Below are positions 9,328 to 18,200 of a stretch of DNA of 22,151 nucleotides, piece by piece. Below the pieces are notes generated by a model. It searched no databases. It saw only the letters and a program-made list of their open reading frames with translations, and had not been told where the DNA came from. The stretch comes from Scleroderma bovista (Eukaryota > Basidiomycota > Agaricomycetes > Boletales > Sclerodermataceae). The translations under genes were made by a program, and so were the position numbers. Within the stretch, counting starts at the first letter, position 1, and every line of letters starts with the position of its first letter. The DNA lies in assembly GCA_037178675.1 (NCBI GenBank), contig JAYMGJ010000693.1:1-22151 (forward strand). Direction: 5' to 3'.

Positions 9328-12300
9328 TTACCCTTGTAGAAATTGGTAATACAATGCCGGGTCAATAAATCCAGTGAATTTGGGACAAGTTGGATGAATT
9401 GGAACCTGCGATACATGTGGTGAAATGAGGGCAGGTCCGGTCAGCGCATGTGCTGGACCTAGGCATCCTGACGTTGACGGCAGAATAGATGGAATGAACA
9501 AGGGTTGAGTTAGAATGTGTGGCACGTCTGGGTATGCTAGTACTGGCAGGGCAGACGAAGCAAGCGGCAATTGTGTCCAAATGTGCGGCATTTCTGGCCA
9601 TGCTATCACTTGCAGGACGGCCGCCGAATGTGGGTGAGATGTGGCAGCATTGAAGTGTCCATCCACCCGAGTGGTTTGTTCATCCATCTGAGGAGTTTGT
9701 CTGTCCTTCCGTGCGGTTTTTCCGTCCGTCCGTGAGGAAGCGTTGATTTGTCCATCCGTCTGTTTCGTAACCTGTGCAGGGCTTGTCGTTGCCTAGTAAA
9801 GCTCGTGTCAGAACCATCTAATAGGTGCACTACAAAGAAGTATAGTTACATTGTAGTACAGCATGGTCCCTACCAATGGGGGACGGATGGCTGCCGAATA
9901 TGGGTGAGATGTGGCAGTGTTGAACTGTCCGTCTGTCCGAGTGGTTTGTCCGTCCATCCGTGTGGTTTGTCTGTCTGTCCGTCCAGAAGCGTTGATTTGT
10001 CTGTCCGTCAGTTTAGCATTGATAGTAACCTGTGCGGGGCTTGTCATTGCCTAAAACTCATGTCAGAACCATCTAATAAGTGCACTACGAAGAAATATAG
10101 TTACATTGTGGAACATAGTCCCTACCAATGGGGGATGGACGGCCGCCGAATATGGGTGAGATGTGGCAGCATTGAATTGTCCATCCGTCCGGTCAGCATT
10201 GATAATGACCTGTGCAGGGCTCATCGTGGCCTAAAAAGCTCGTGTCAGACCAATCTAATAGGTACAAGTATGAAGACATATATTACATTGTACAATGTCG
10301 ACCCTACCAATGGGGTTCCGCGCAGCAATGATGTCTGTGTGGCTGTTTCTCTAATCTGCGCGTCCTTCCGACGCATGTCTTTGGTGGCCTTCCTCGCCTC
10401 TTTCTCTTGTCGCCGTGTGATCTCTGCTGCCTGCTGGAGTGATTGATCAGTTTCCTCGAGGATGCGAATCACTTCTGTGCCATGCTTGTCCATGAATGCC
10501 CAGGAAGTTTGAAGAGTGTTGGCCATGTCAGCAACTGAATGAATCTGAGCATTGGATGCGAGAGTTTTGAGGATGGAATCAGGAAGAATGCCAGCAGCAG
10601 TAAAGGGACTAGGTGAGTAGAGAGTGCGTCTTGTCTGGATGCACCATTGAATGAGAGCCTCACGTGCACACTGGAGCCTATTGCCTCAGCGTGTAGCTGC
10701 CCCCTGCCGCTTTGGCACAGGCAACACATCTGCATGCTCTTCTGATTTAGGAGGGGTGGTCTTGCTAGTAGCTATCATTATGCGCTTTCCATTGGCATTT
10801 GGGGTTTTTGTGGGAGTAGAGTGTGTGCTAGGAATGGTGTCTCTGGTGTTGTCAGGTGTTTGTGCCCGAGAAGGCCCTTCCACGCTGTTTCTTCTCAGGG
10901 TGACCATGTTCTCAATGCAATGGTCACAGCAGTCACCCAATGGCACTGCAAAATACAGTAAGAGTAGCTTGCCTTTCCTTTAGGATGACTTACTTACCTT
11001 GTCGTTTACCAGGATTTTGAAAATATTGGTCAGATATGTCATGTCGACAGCCAGTGGTCATGATCCACTCTCACAAGTTTGGATCAACCATTTTCGCCCA
11101 AACCAGCTCCCTGCTGTCCTCTTCGCCTTTTTCTGACTCACTTCCATCCTCACTCTCACCTGACTGGCTCTCAATCTCATCAGGAATTTCATTTATTTTC
11201 CTTTTTTTTGCCGCTTTCTTCTGCTGAAACATGGAACGTTCTGCCAGCAGGATAGCACGTGCTTGCACATGAGGCGACCGTCCGGCTCGCCCTGCTCGCT
11301 GTGTCCACACCTCAAGTGATGATGGGACACCAAACTGGACCACCAGTTCAATGTCTGGTATGTCGGCGCCCTAATCCCAGTCAATAAAGTGACTTAAAGG
11401 TGAACAGATGCTGTGTTACCATGCCCACTGCTTCGGTGGCTATGAGAACCTTCGTATGACTTTGTTGAAACTTTGTCAGTGCTTCCATTTTCAAATTGGC
11501 GCTGCGAAGTGCATGAAATATGTCGAGGAAAGGTTTGCATGATTCCGGAAGGGTATCATGTAGAAACCTTAAAATCTCTAATGTCTTTTGTATAGAATTG
11601 GTAAAGATTATAGTCTTGGGAAGCTCTTCGGGTCCTGTGATGTCGGATCTGATCAACAAGAGTAAGGCGCCATAATCTCTAGCGCTTTTGATCTTGATGA
11701 CTGATGGCGTGATGTTTGGCCTGTCGTTTCCCAGATTAACAAAGAACAAGTTTACAGAAGCCATATGCAGCTTTTGCTGCACCTCCTGCATGGCAGCAGG
11801 TGCTAGAGTGGCTGATGTGGCTAGAATTGGTATGTTGGTAGGCACGTAAGAGCGGATATCTCCTAGCTTCCCATATGTGGGACGAAAGTCACCACCCCAC
11901 TGTGAAATGCAGTGAGCTTCGTCAACTGCTATACCAACCAGGTCTTGACTGAAGTCTGGGGCTTTTAATAACTCACGCAAACCTTCATGATCAAGGCACA
12001 TCTCTGGGCCTATTAAAATAGCCTGGTATTTGTGGTCTTTCAGGTCCTGCTTTGATGTCAGAAGGGCACCACCTGAATCTTGCCACTGACCTGCTTGACT
12101 TTAGATGACCATGTCTTGCCATTCATCACAATTGCTGATATACCCATCTTCCGAAATCTTTGTTGCTGTACCAGATTTTGTAAGTTGAATAGCATCTCAT
12201 ATTTTAATCCTACCTGATCACGCTGCAGGGCTTTCAATGGCGAGATGATAAGCATGTGGTTTTTTGGGTTGAAGAGAAGGGGCATAACGAAGGGAAGAGT

Positions 12301-12543
12301 CTTCCCCATGCCAGTTCCTGCGACCACTATACTGTCAACACCTAACAGCAAGGCCTCTGCAGCATCAAGCTGCCATTCATATGGCCTTTTACCCTCACAG
12401 TGCTGGTGCACTAGCTTTGAGAGCCTTTCTCATGTCATTTGTGAGTCATAGTGATGCTTCTGGGCGGCCTCAACTCTTGCTCTAGCCAGGGCCTTTGCTT
12501 CTCCAGCATGCTGTTGCTCGGTGCCAAGGACAAGAGTAGGCAT
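9328..12543 (-). pseudogene. RecQ-family DNA helicase with amplified C-terminal exons; three TGA stops
   Basis: ATP-dependent 3'-5' DNA helicase of the RecQ type, presumably assisting transposition. Eight exons (minus): 12543-12214, 12165-12091, 12046-11420, 11370-10998, 10945-10308, 10230-10126, 10050-9874 and 9792-9328. The introns are 48, 44, 49, 52, 77, 75 and 81 nt with GT..AG ends and agreeing phases, giving 929 codons plus stop. Visible motifs are AGTGMGKT (Walker A, ~75-82), ISPLKALQRDQ, DEAHCISQWGGDFRP (~177-191), ATSAT (~211-215), WTQRAGRAGR (~366-375) and a zinc-binding GCRHD...CCDHC region (~451-478). A Lys/Glu/Gln-rich probable coiled coil precedes the repeated exons, and the end is Pro-rich (FIDPALYYQFLQG). 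Three in-frame stops, all TGA, lie at 12430-12432, 11071-11073 and 10686-10688 (codons 38, 444 and 555). At least the first two fall where relatives have Arg. Confidence 0.88.
9615..10307 (-). repeat. Three tandem intron+exon units in the helicase 3' region
   Basis: On the minus strand three units follow each other: 10307-10126 (182 bp), 10125-9874 (252 bp) and 9873-9615 (259 bp). Each starts with an intron (GTAGGG donor, branch-like CTGAC, TAG acceptor; 77, 75 and 81 nt). Each continues into an exon that begins A-T/M-T/M-S-P-A-Q-V, passes through a variable number of T-D-G/R-Q tetrads, and closes with TSHPYSAA or TSHPHSAA. The exons are 105 and 177 nt, and the last fuses to the terminal exon. 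All junctions are phase 0, so any unit number keeps the frame. Size variation comes mostly from an internal GTCCGTCC-type microsatellite. Confidence 0.9.
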
Positions 12544-12583
12544 GGCTTAGAATGTGATGTAGATCTCAAAGTACCGTTTTGCC

Positions 12584-12590
12584 TATATAT
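12584..12590 (-). promoter_or_regulatory. TATA-like box for the helicase gene
   Basis: On the minus strand CATATATAGGC lies 41-47 bases upstream of the chosen helicase ATG (12543-12541), between that start and the right TIR. The position is short for a fungal TATA-to-ATG distance but the leader here is necessarily compact. Confidence 0.3.
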
Positions 12591-12633
12591 GGTAATCATA
12601 GCATGTTCGTTTACTCCAGTGGCATGCACATTC

Positions 12634-12643
12634 ATCACGTGAT
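12634..12643. promoter_or_regulatory. Subterminal palindrome ATCACGTGAT
   Basis: A perfect 10 bp palindrome with a CACGTG core lies just inside the right TIR. The left end has a different perfect hairpin at 6456-6470 in a similar place. These could be sites for transposase or host factors, but that is only inferred from position. Confidence 0.3.
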
Positions 12644-12657
12644 ACTGTAAGTGTGAC

Positions 12658-12776
12658 GCATGGGGGGTTCGCCGGACAAACTGCACCAGACGTTGTGGGG
12701 ATGATTCTGCACTCGTTTTTTAAAACTCCACATATTATCTAATCACACAAGTCCCCACTACGACTGGGTACGAGAC
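12658..12776 (-). repeat. Right terminal inverted repeat
   Basis: This is the partner of 6331-6449 over 119 bp with four CpG-type mismatches. It ends CGAGAC and is followed by TA. Similarity continues only loosely further inwards. Confidence 0.95.
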
Positions 12777-12778
12777 TA

Positions 12779-13319
12779 GTTGAGAGCAAGATGGCTGGCG
12801 GCAGTGACAGCATGACTGGTGATGGCGACAGTGACTCAATGCAGAGCAACTAGCTGCAGGGTGTCAGCATATGCATCACAGTCAAAGAATGCAAGATCAG
12901 GACTCACCAGTGACCAGTGTCGTCTGGGCCACCCACATATCCCTCAGAGCATCTGCACTAGACCACTGGATGGCAATGGCAACACGCAAGAATAAAATCA
13001 AAGCTAGAAAAGTCAACCAAGCTCGAGAGAGCAAAATAGCTTCCCTGGAATGCACATGTGCCACGCAGCCAGCTGGGAATGCCTAAACGCATCAGTGACC
13101 CAAGCGTTGATGCGGAAGAATTAAAATTGCATTGCAATAAGTCCAAACATACAAAGATAACCTCAAGGGAAGATGTCAAAGGATGGAACCAAGGCACTGA
13201 CTGAACACAGCAGAGAGGGCGCATCCAAAAGGGGGAATAGATTCTAAATCTCACGCTCAACCAGGAAAGAAAACACTTTCAAAAGTTACCTATTCTCATG
13301 ACTCAAGGTCTTCCCAGAA
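12779..13319. other. Gene-less stretch with traces of coding sequence
   Basis: There is no complete gene. A plus-strand frame at about 12970-13085 encodes a basic, coiled-coil-like peptide (RKNKIKARKVNQARESK), and a different frame just after it (about 13090-13200) stays open through RISDPSVDAEELKLHC. These could be remnants of a degraded gene. I do not recognise it. Confidence 0.2.
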
Positions 13320-13358
13320 CCCTTGCTTGGAAAGCAAGGGAATGTAGTACATACTACA
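13320..13358. repeat. Two adjacent perfect hairpins
   Basis: CCCTTGCTT-GGA-AAGCAAGGG (13320-13340) is followed after two bases by TGTAGTA-CA-TACTACA (13343-13358). Both have perfect arms (9 and 7 bp) and tiny loops. No gene model explains them. Confidence 0.7.
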
Positions 13359-13464
13359 TACCACTCCTCCGGCTTGATTGGCAGCACTCCCCTGCAGCAG
13401 ATCCCCCCTAGTATGAGGTCGTCCATCGGGTCAAACACTTCAAAGTTGGTTTACCAGTGCACTA

Positions 13465-13837
13465 AAAAGACGCTGCTGACATATCTTTAAGCCACATCAG
13501 ACTTATGCAGAGACTCAAGGAGGTCCACCTCCCGTCTGTGGTTGATCTCACAAAATTTGGCCATGATATAGATGTACGCATGCTGTCACATATACCATGA
13601 TGTGGATTTATCCTTTCACAGGACAACTTGTCCATCTTTTATGTATCCCTCCAGCAATGGTGTCAGCTCAACCTATCCCCTGCCTTCATCCAATTCGCAG
13701 ACAAGATGGACACCCTGTCTATGTCCATGCCCCTTCTCCTATATAACTGGAGAGAAGTCAGTGACTTGTGCAAGCTGCTGTTGTCATGGCAGCTTTGTGC
13801 CCTCCTTGAGTATCTACCCTCATTGTTCACGCAGTAA
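13465..13837 (+). pseudogene. Fragment of a UTP20-like ribosome-biogenesis gene (N-terminal part)
   Basis: UTP20 is a large nucleolar HEAT-repeat protein of the small-subunit processome. Here only a short N-terminal part can be read: KPHQTYAE, then after a probable 2-nt loss RLKEVHLPSVVDLTKFGHDI. A canonical 48-nt intron follows (13574-13621, GTACGC...CACAG, phase 0), and then an exon (13622-13837) with LQQWCQLNLSPAFIQFADK and SMPLLLYNWREV. The order and spacing resemble the start of fungal UTP20 as I remember it. The rest of the protein (normally well over 2000 residues) is absent and a stop follows at 13835-13837. The kept intron indicates a DNA-level copy, not a processed one. Assignment is from memory and needs a search. 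Confidence 0.5.
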
Positions 13838-13863
13838 TCGTATTCATTCACCCTCCCCACACA

Positions 13864-14184
13864 CTAGATACACCCATGTCCAATACACCCATGCCAGTCC
13901 CCAGGCACATCCTGCCCCTTCAATACAGTTCCTCCCTCAACTGAATCTGACTTCTCAGAAGAACATCCTATATTCAACGTCTCCACAACCCTCCTGGGCT
14001 TTCCCGAACTTAGCCTCCCCACGCAGTGGCTGAACTCATTGTACTCGGCATCTGTTGTATCCTCAACACATATCAAGCTGCCAAGTGTGACATGGACGAC
14101 TATGGGCTTGCTCTGGACCACGTGTTTGGGTGGTATGTCTATGTGTCCATGCGCGATACGGTTGAGGAAGATTAGGTCCGCCAC
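13864..14184 (-). other. Unassigned 106-codon frame
   Basis: A minus-strand frame that begins MADLIFLNRIAHGHIDIPPK and stays open for 106 codons has protein-like composition. The plus strand of the same DNA also has a plausible frame (containing STESDFSEEHPIFNVS), so the coding strand is not settled. No family is recognised. Confidence 0.25.
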
Positions 14185-14269
14185 TACCTATGCCTTGTAT
14201 GCCAGATCCTGGGTCCGTCTTCTCCGTCTTTTTCCTGTTCTACCAGTAATATTAGCACATACGTCTTCA

Positions 14270-14560
14270 ACAGATGAAGCCCCACTGTATGATGCAGCAA
14301 CATATGTTCATTGCAAAGCTGGGCACTCCTGCAGCATTGCAGTAGTCATGGCCTACCTCATCCACGCCACCACTGGCCTCTCACCTGCACATTCGTTCAT
14401 TGTCAGTCGCTTCCCGCAATGTCGGGTCCATCTTGGAATTCATGCATGATTCAAGGCTTGTGAACTGGGGGGATGGCTGAGTGGGACAGGGATAGGCACA
14501 GATAATGAGGCACAAACAGCTGGGGACGCAGACTACCACATGCCCATTCCCAGGAAGTCG
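14270..14560 (+). pseudogene. Dual-specificity phosphatase fragment, catalytic Arg lost
   Basis: The frame around 14290-14440 encodes YVHCKAGHSCSIAVVMAYLI, which is the P-loop and following helix of dual-specificity protein phosphatases (HCX5R signature), and continues through a SPAHSFIV block. The catalytic Cys codon is at 14312-14314. The Arg of the signature is replaced by Cys (TGC at 14330-14332, one CpG transition from CGC). After about 14415 the homologous sequence moves to another frame (NVGSILEFMH, then later CELGG), so at least one indel is present. Upstream domain sequence could not be recognised. This is a dead fragment. The live gene would dephosphorylate MAP-kinase-type substrates. 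Confidence 0.65.
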
Positions 14561-14578
14561 ACAAGGTGCCACTACATA

Positions 14579-14632
14579 GGTGCCACTCTTGTTAAACAAG
14601 TGCCTGCCATATCGATGGCGCTATTATTCTGG
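14579..14632 (+). repeat. Candidate left TIR of the Plavaka element
   Basis: GGTG..CC, TTAAACAA, GTG..TGCC and TTATTCT.G occur in the same order in the reverse complement of 19508-19561, with gaps (roughly 70% alike). Confidence 0.45.
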
Positions 14633-14659
14633 TATCATAAGTTTGTAGTAAAAATATGA

Positions 14660-14688
14660 GTACCCATGCATTAACCATGTATGGGTAC
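14660..14688. repeat. 12 bp-arm hairpin
   Basis: GTACCCATGCAT and ATGTATGGGTAC flank a 5-base loop with one mismatch (a CpA/TpG-type difference). A further ATATGGGTA copy follows at once. It lies near the left end of the Plavaka element and may be a subterminal repeat. Confidence 0.45.
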
Positions 14689-15207
14689 AAATATGGGTAA
14701 CAAAATTTGTGTGGGTCACCACTTGTGTCCCTTCTGCCGATGCCAGGTGGCACTTCCCAAGTAACAACAAATCCAGGACTCAGCTACAACTCTACCTTTG
14801 GCTGGGAGCCCTCAAGCTGTGACTCTTGCTAAGGTTCGGCCCGTCTTACACATCTTATGGGTACTAAGCACAGATTATTATCATTCCTTGTTTCCAAGCT
14901 AGCCACCTTTCAAGCATACTAATCTATCTTCGAAGACGAGCGGAGCTGCTCAAGACCTCTGTGCCATCGAGAACAGTTGGGGAACATCACCGTCATCGAT
15001 GGGTCTCTCACACTGCATGCATCCGCCTTCAGGGATGCTGCCGGGCTACTACTCCAAAGCAGGTGGGCCCTGGATCTACACCACCACGTAGCAGCAATAA
15101 GTTGGGTGGCTGTGAACTACATTTCAACACCCTGGCCCACTAGTAGTAAGCCTTATGCAATGGTGCCAATGGAACTGAGACTGAGCTTGAAACCTCAAAG
15201 GTATCCA

Positions 15208-18200
15208 ATGTCCAAACAATTCTACCAAATTTGCGTCTGTGGCCGCTCCTTCTCTCGTATTTCCGACTTCACCAAGCATGAGCGAGGGTGCATGAAAGGG
15301 AAGAAATGACTGTCTGGGGCATTGTCCAAGGCCAAAGAGATGTATCAACGAAAGAAATTGTGAATGGGTTTGGAAGAGGCTCAACCAGACCAAGTTGTGG
15401 AGGACGACGTGCTACTTCACTCTGAACCAGTATGTGCTATGATATTGGTATCAAATCATGTCATTCTGACTGAGGTGACATAGTCCAGGACTCGGGGTGC
15501 TAACGGTGATGGTGATAATGTACTTCGTCCTGAACCAGTATGTGCAAGGCATCAAGTCTTACTATCATTCTGACAAAGTTGACCTAGATCCCTTGCGGCA
15601 CACCTGAAACCTCACAACTGGAAGATGAGATGCTCCCTCTAGTGCAGCGCAGACCACGTCGGCTCAATTGCCAATTACCTCTTCGTTTCTGGGATCAGCT
15701 TCCTGAAAATCCCCTCCCACTCCCTCCGCCTGGATTAGAGTCGTCTGAAGTCTCGTCCCAAGGGGGATCCGATTCTCAGGCACCACATCTGAGTCCGCCA
15801 GTTTCACCACCATGTTCAATGTTCAAGACTCAGCGGAACAAATTCAGTCTCTTCCGTGTGTTTAGGTCCAAAGCACTTCCCTCTCATGACCCTGACAAGC
15901 AATCCGCCAGCACCCAGTCCTCTTTGCCCCAACTGACTTCCACCACCATCTATGCTCACACAACACCACTCATTACCTCTACATCAGACAACCCATTTCA
16001 TCCCTATCCAAACCACACCTCGTTGCAACTAGGCGATTGGTATTGGAATCACGGGCTGCAGAAATCTCAGGAAAACTTCAAGCTTCTTCTTGGATTTTGA
16101 GTTCAGTCCAGAAGATGTTCGAAACACGAATTGGAGGGCAATCAATAGAGAGTTGGGAAGCAGTATGGATGATGGACCAGAGGCTGGTGATGGCTGGAGC
16201 AGCTCACCTATCACGATATCCATCCCCTTTCATTGCCGGATGCCAAATCCAGGTTCCTGTGACTATACCGTTCCAGACTTCCATCACCGTCATTTGGTTT
16301 CGATTATTTGTGAAAAGCTTTCAGATCTGTCACACCATTGTGTCTACCATTACGAACCATATGAACTTTGGTGGCATCCACCAAACAATGCCTGTGATAT
16401 CAGAGTTCATGGAGAACTATACACGTCAGAGGCATTCATCAAAGCTCAAGGAAAACTCATGGCTTCACCCCACAAAGCAGATTGTGACTTGCCTCGTTGT
16501 ATTGCTGCTCTCATGTTCTGGTCAGACACCACACAGCTCACTTCATTTGGGAGTGCAAAGCTTTGGCCACTTTATCTTTACTTTGGCAATCAGTCAAAGT
16601 ACATGTGTGGTCAGCCAAGCTCAAACCTATGTTCTCATGTCGCCTATTTTAAATCAGTGAGTCAGGTTCTATAGGTTTCAATTTTGATTGCTAATCACCA
16701 GGAGAATAGCTTCCAGATGAATTCAAGGATTTTATGACACCAAGTAATGCTCTCCTGACACATTGTCACAGAGAGCTCTTCCATGCACAGTGGCATATAC
16801 TTCTGGACAACAAGTTCCTGGAAGCATATGAACATGGAATTGTGATAACATGCCAGGACCAAGTCAAGCATTGAATATATCCTCGATTATTCACTTATTC
16901 TGCTGATTATCCAGAAAAGTACGTATCAGTGTTACTTTCCAATGTTGCTAGCTAATGCGACATTTATACAGAGTTTTAATTGCAACCATCAGGAACTTGG
17001 GAACATGCCCATGCCCTCGCTGTCTTATTCCGAAGTCTTGCACTGATCTTCTTGCGATAGAATCAGACTTGCGGCAATGCAGTCTTTTATCTCGCTCTGA
17101 CACTGCCCAGCGCTGTGAAAAAATCATGTCAGCTCGCAAACTGATATATGAGAGGCACTATGCTGTGGACGCAAGTCACATTGAAGAAATTTTGAAGGAT
17201 GAATCACTAGTTCCAACAATAGTGTGTCATTGAGGTTTGCACCACATCGTGTTGAGCTCATGACATAACTTCAGAATGCCTTTTCGGAGAAGCTAAGCCA
17301 TACTGGCTTTGATCTATTCATAATGTTGGTTGTTGACCTTTTGCATGAGTTTGAGTTAGGAGTATGGAAGGCTATTTTTATTCATCTGCTCCGGATCCTT
17401 GAGACCTTAAAACAGTCTCAGATTTCAGAAATGGATAAACAGTAAACATGCAATATTCTTTGTATATTTTGCCGAGCTTAACAAGCACTAGATATCAGCA
17501 AGTTCCCACTTTTGGGTGAGATACAATTCGCCACTTCCGAGAGAATTGCTCGGAGTTGAAAAAGATGGCTGCTCGAGACTTTGAGGATTTACTACAGGTG
17601 TGTATTTTTTGGGTGGTAATCACTCAGGCTTCTAATGGGGTTTTCTGCGGCAGTGCACTCTTCCTGTCTTTGAAAATCTCCTTCCCAAGCTGCATAACTC
17701 CCAGGTTCAACAGCTTTTGTTCTTGTTGTGTCATTGGCATGCCCTTGCAAAGCTTCGCATGCATACGGACTCTACTCTCGACATCATGGAATGCTTAACT
17801 ATGTGCTTGGCTGAGCAGATGAGCAAGTTTACTTCTGAAACATGCCCAACCTTCGTAACAAAAGAGCTCCGCTGTGAAGCTGAGTCTAGACGAAGAAGAG
17901 CGGCTCGAGGGGGTCCTGCAAACACCACCCATTCCCCAGCATTGGATGTACACCAGCTGAAAACCTTGAACCTTCAGACTTATAAGGTGCATGTGCTTGG
18001 GGATTATCATAATCAGATTAGGACATTTGGCACTACAGACTCCTTCTCAACTCAATCGGTGAATTTTCATTACATTGTCCTTTGGTCACTCCCAATGATC
18101 AAACACTGGCAGGGAGAGCTTGAACACCGCGGCAGCAAAAGTAGGTTTACCAGAACGAGTCAAAAAGTATTTATTCCCCAACTGGCATCCATTGAGCGCT

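Larger units (their letters stand above)
6331..12776. mobile_element. DNA transposon with DUF6589-type transposase and RecQ-type helicase
   Basis: The element is bounded by 119 bp TIRs beginning GTCTCGTACCC and flanked on both sides by TA (6329-6330 and 12777-12778). TA is either a two-base target duplication or the true terminal dinucleotide. Inside are two convergent genes, a transposase entering from the left and a helicase from the right, whose stop codons are about 70 bp apart. Nearly all of the 6446 bp is accounted for. Helicase-bearing lineages of the Academ superfamily (AcademH) have been described in fungi and animals. Membership there is my inference from the gene pair, not shown by alignment. 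Both genes are inactivated here by a few small lesions. Confidence 0.85.

Noticed and set aside
10651..11227. Plus-strand frames across the helicase region (for example 10651-10983)
   Set aside because: They are antisense shadows of the helicase exons, which carry RecQ motifs and consistent splice phases.
6306..12916. Shared 13-mer AATGCAAGATCAG left (6308) and right (12888) of the large transposon
   Set aside because: It is 20 bases outside one end and over 100 bases outside the other, so it cannot be a target duplication; the match is short and may be chance.
14561..14600. CACTACATAG as a canonical CACTA-type transposon start
   Set aside because: No inverted TAGTG partner is found after the Plavaka gene; the GGTG-starting pair fits better.
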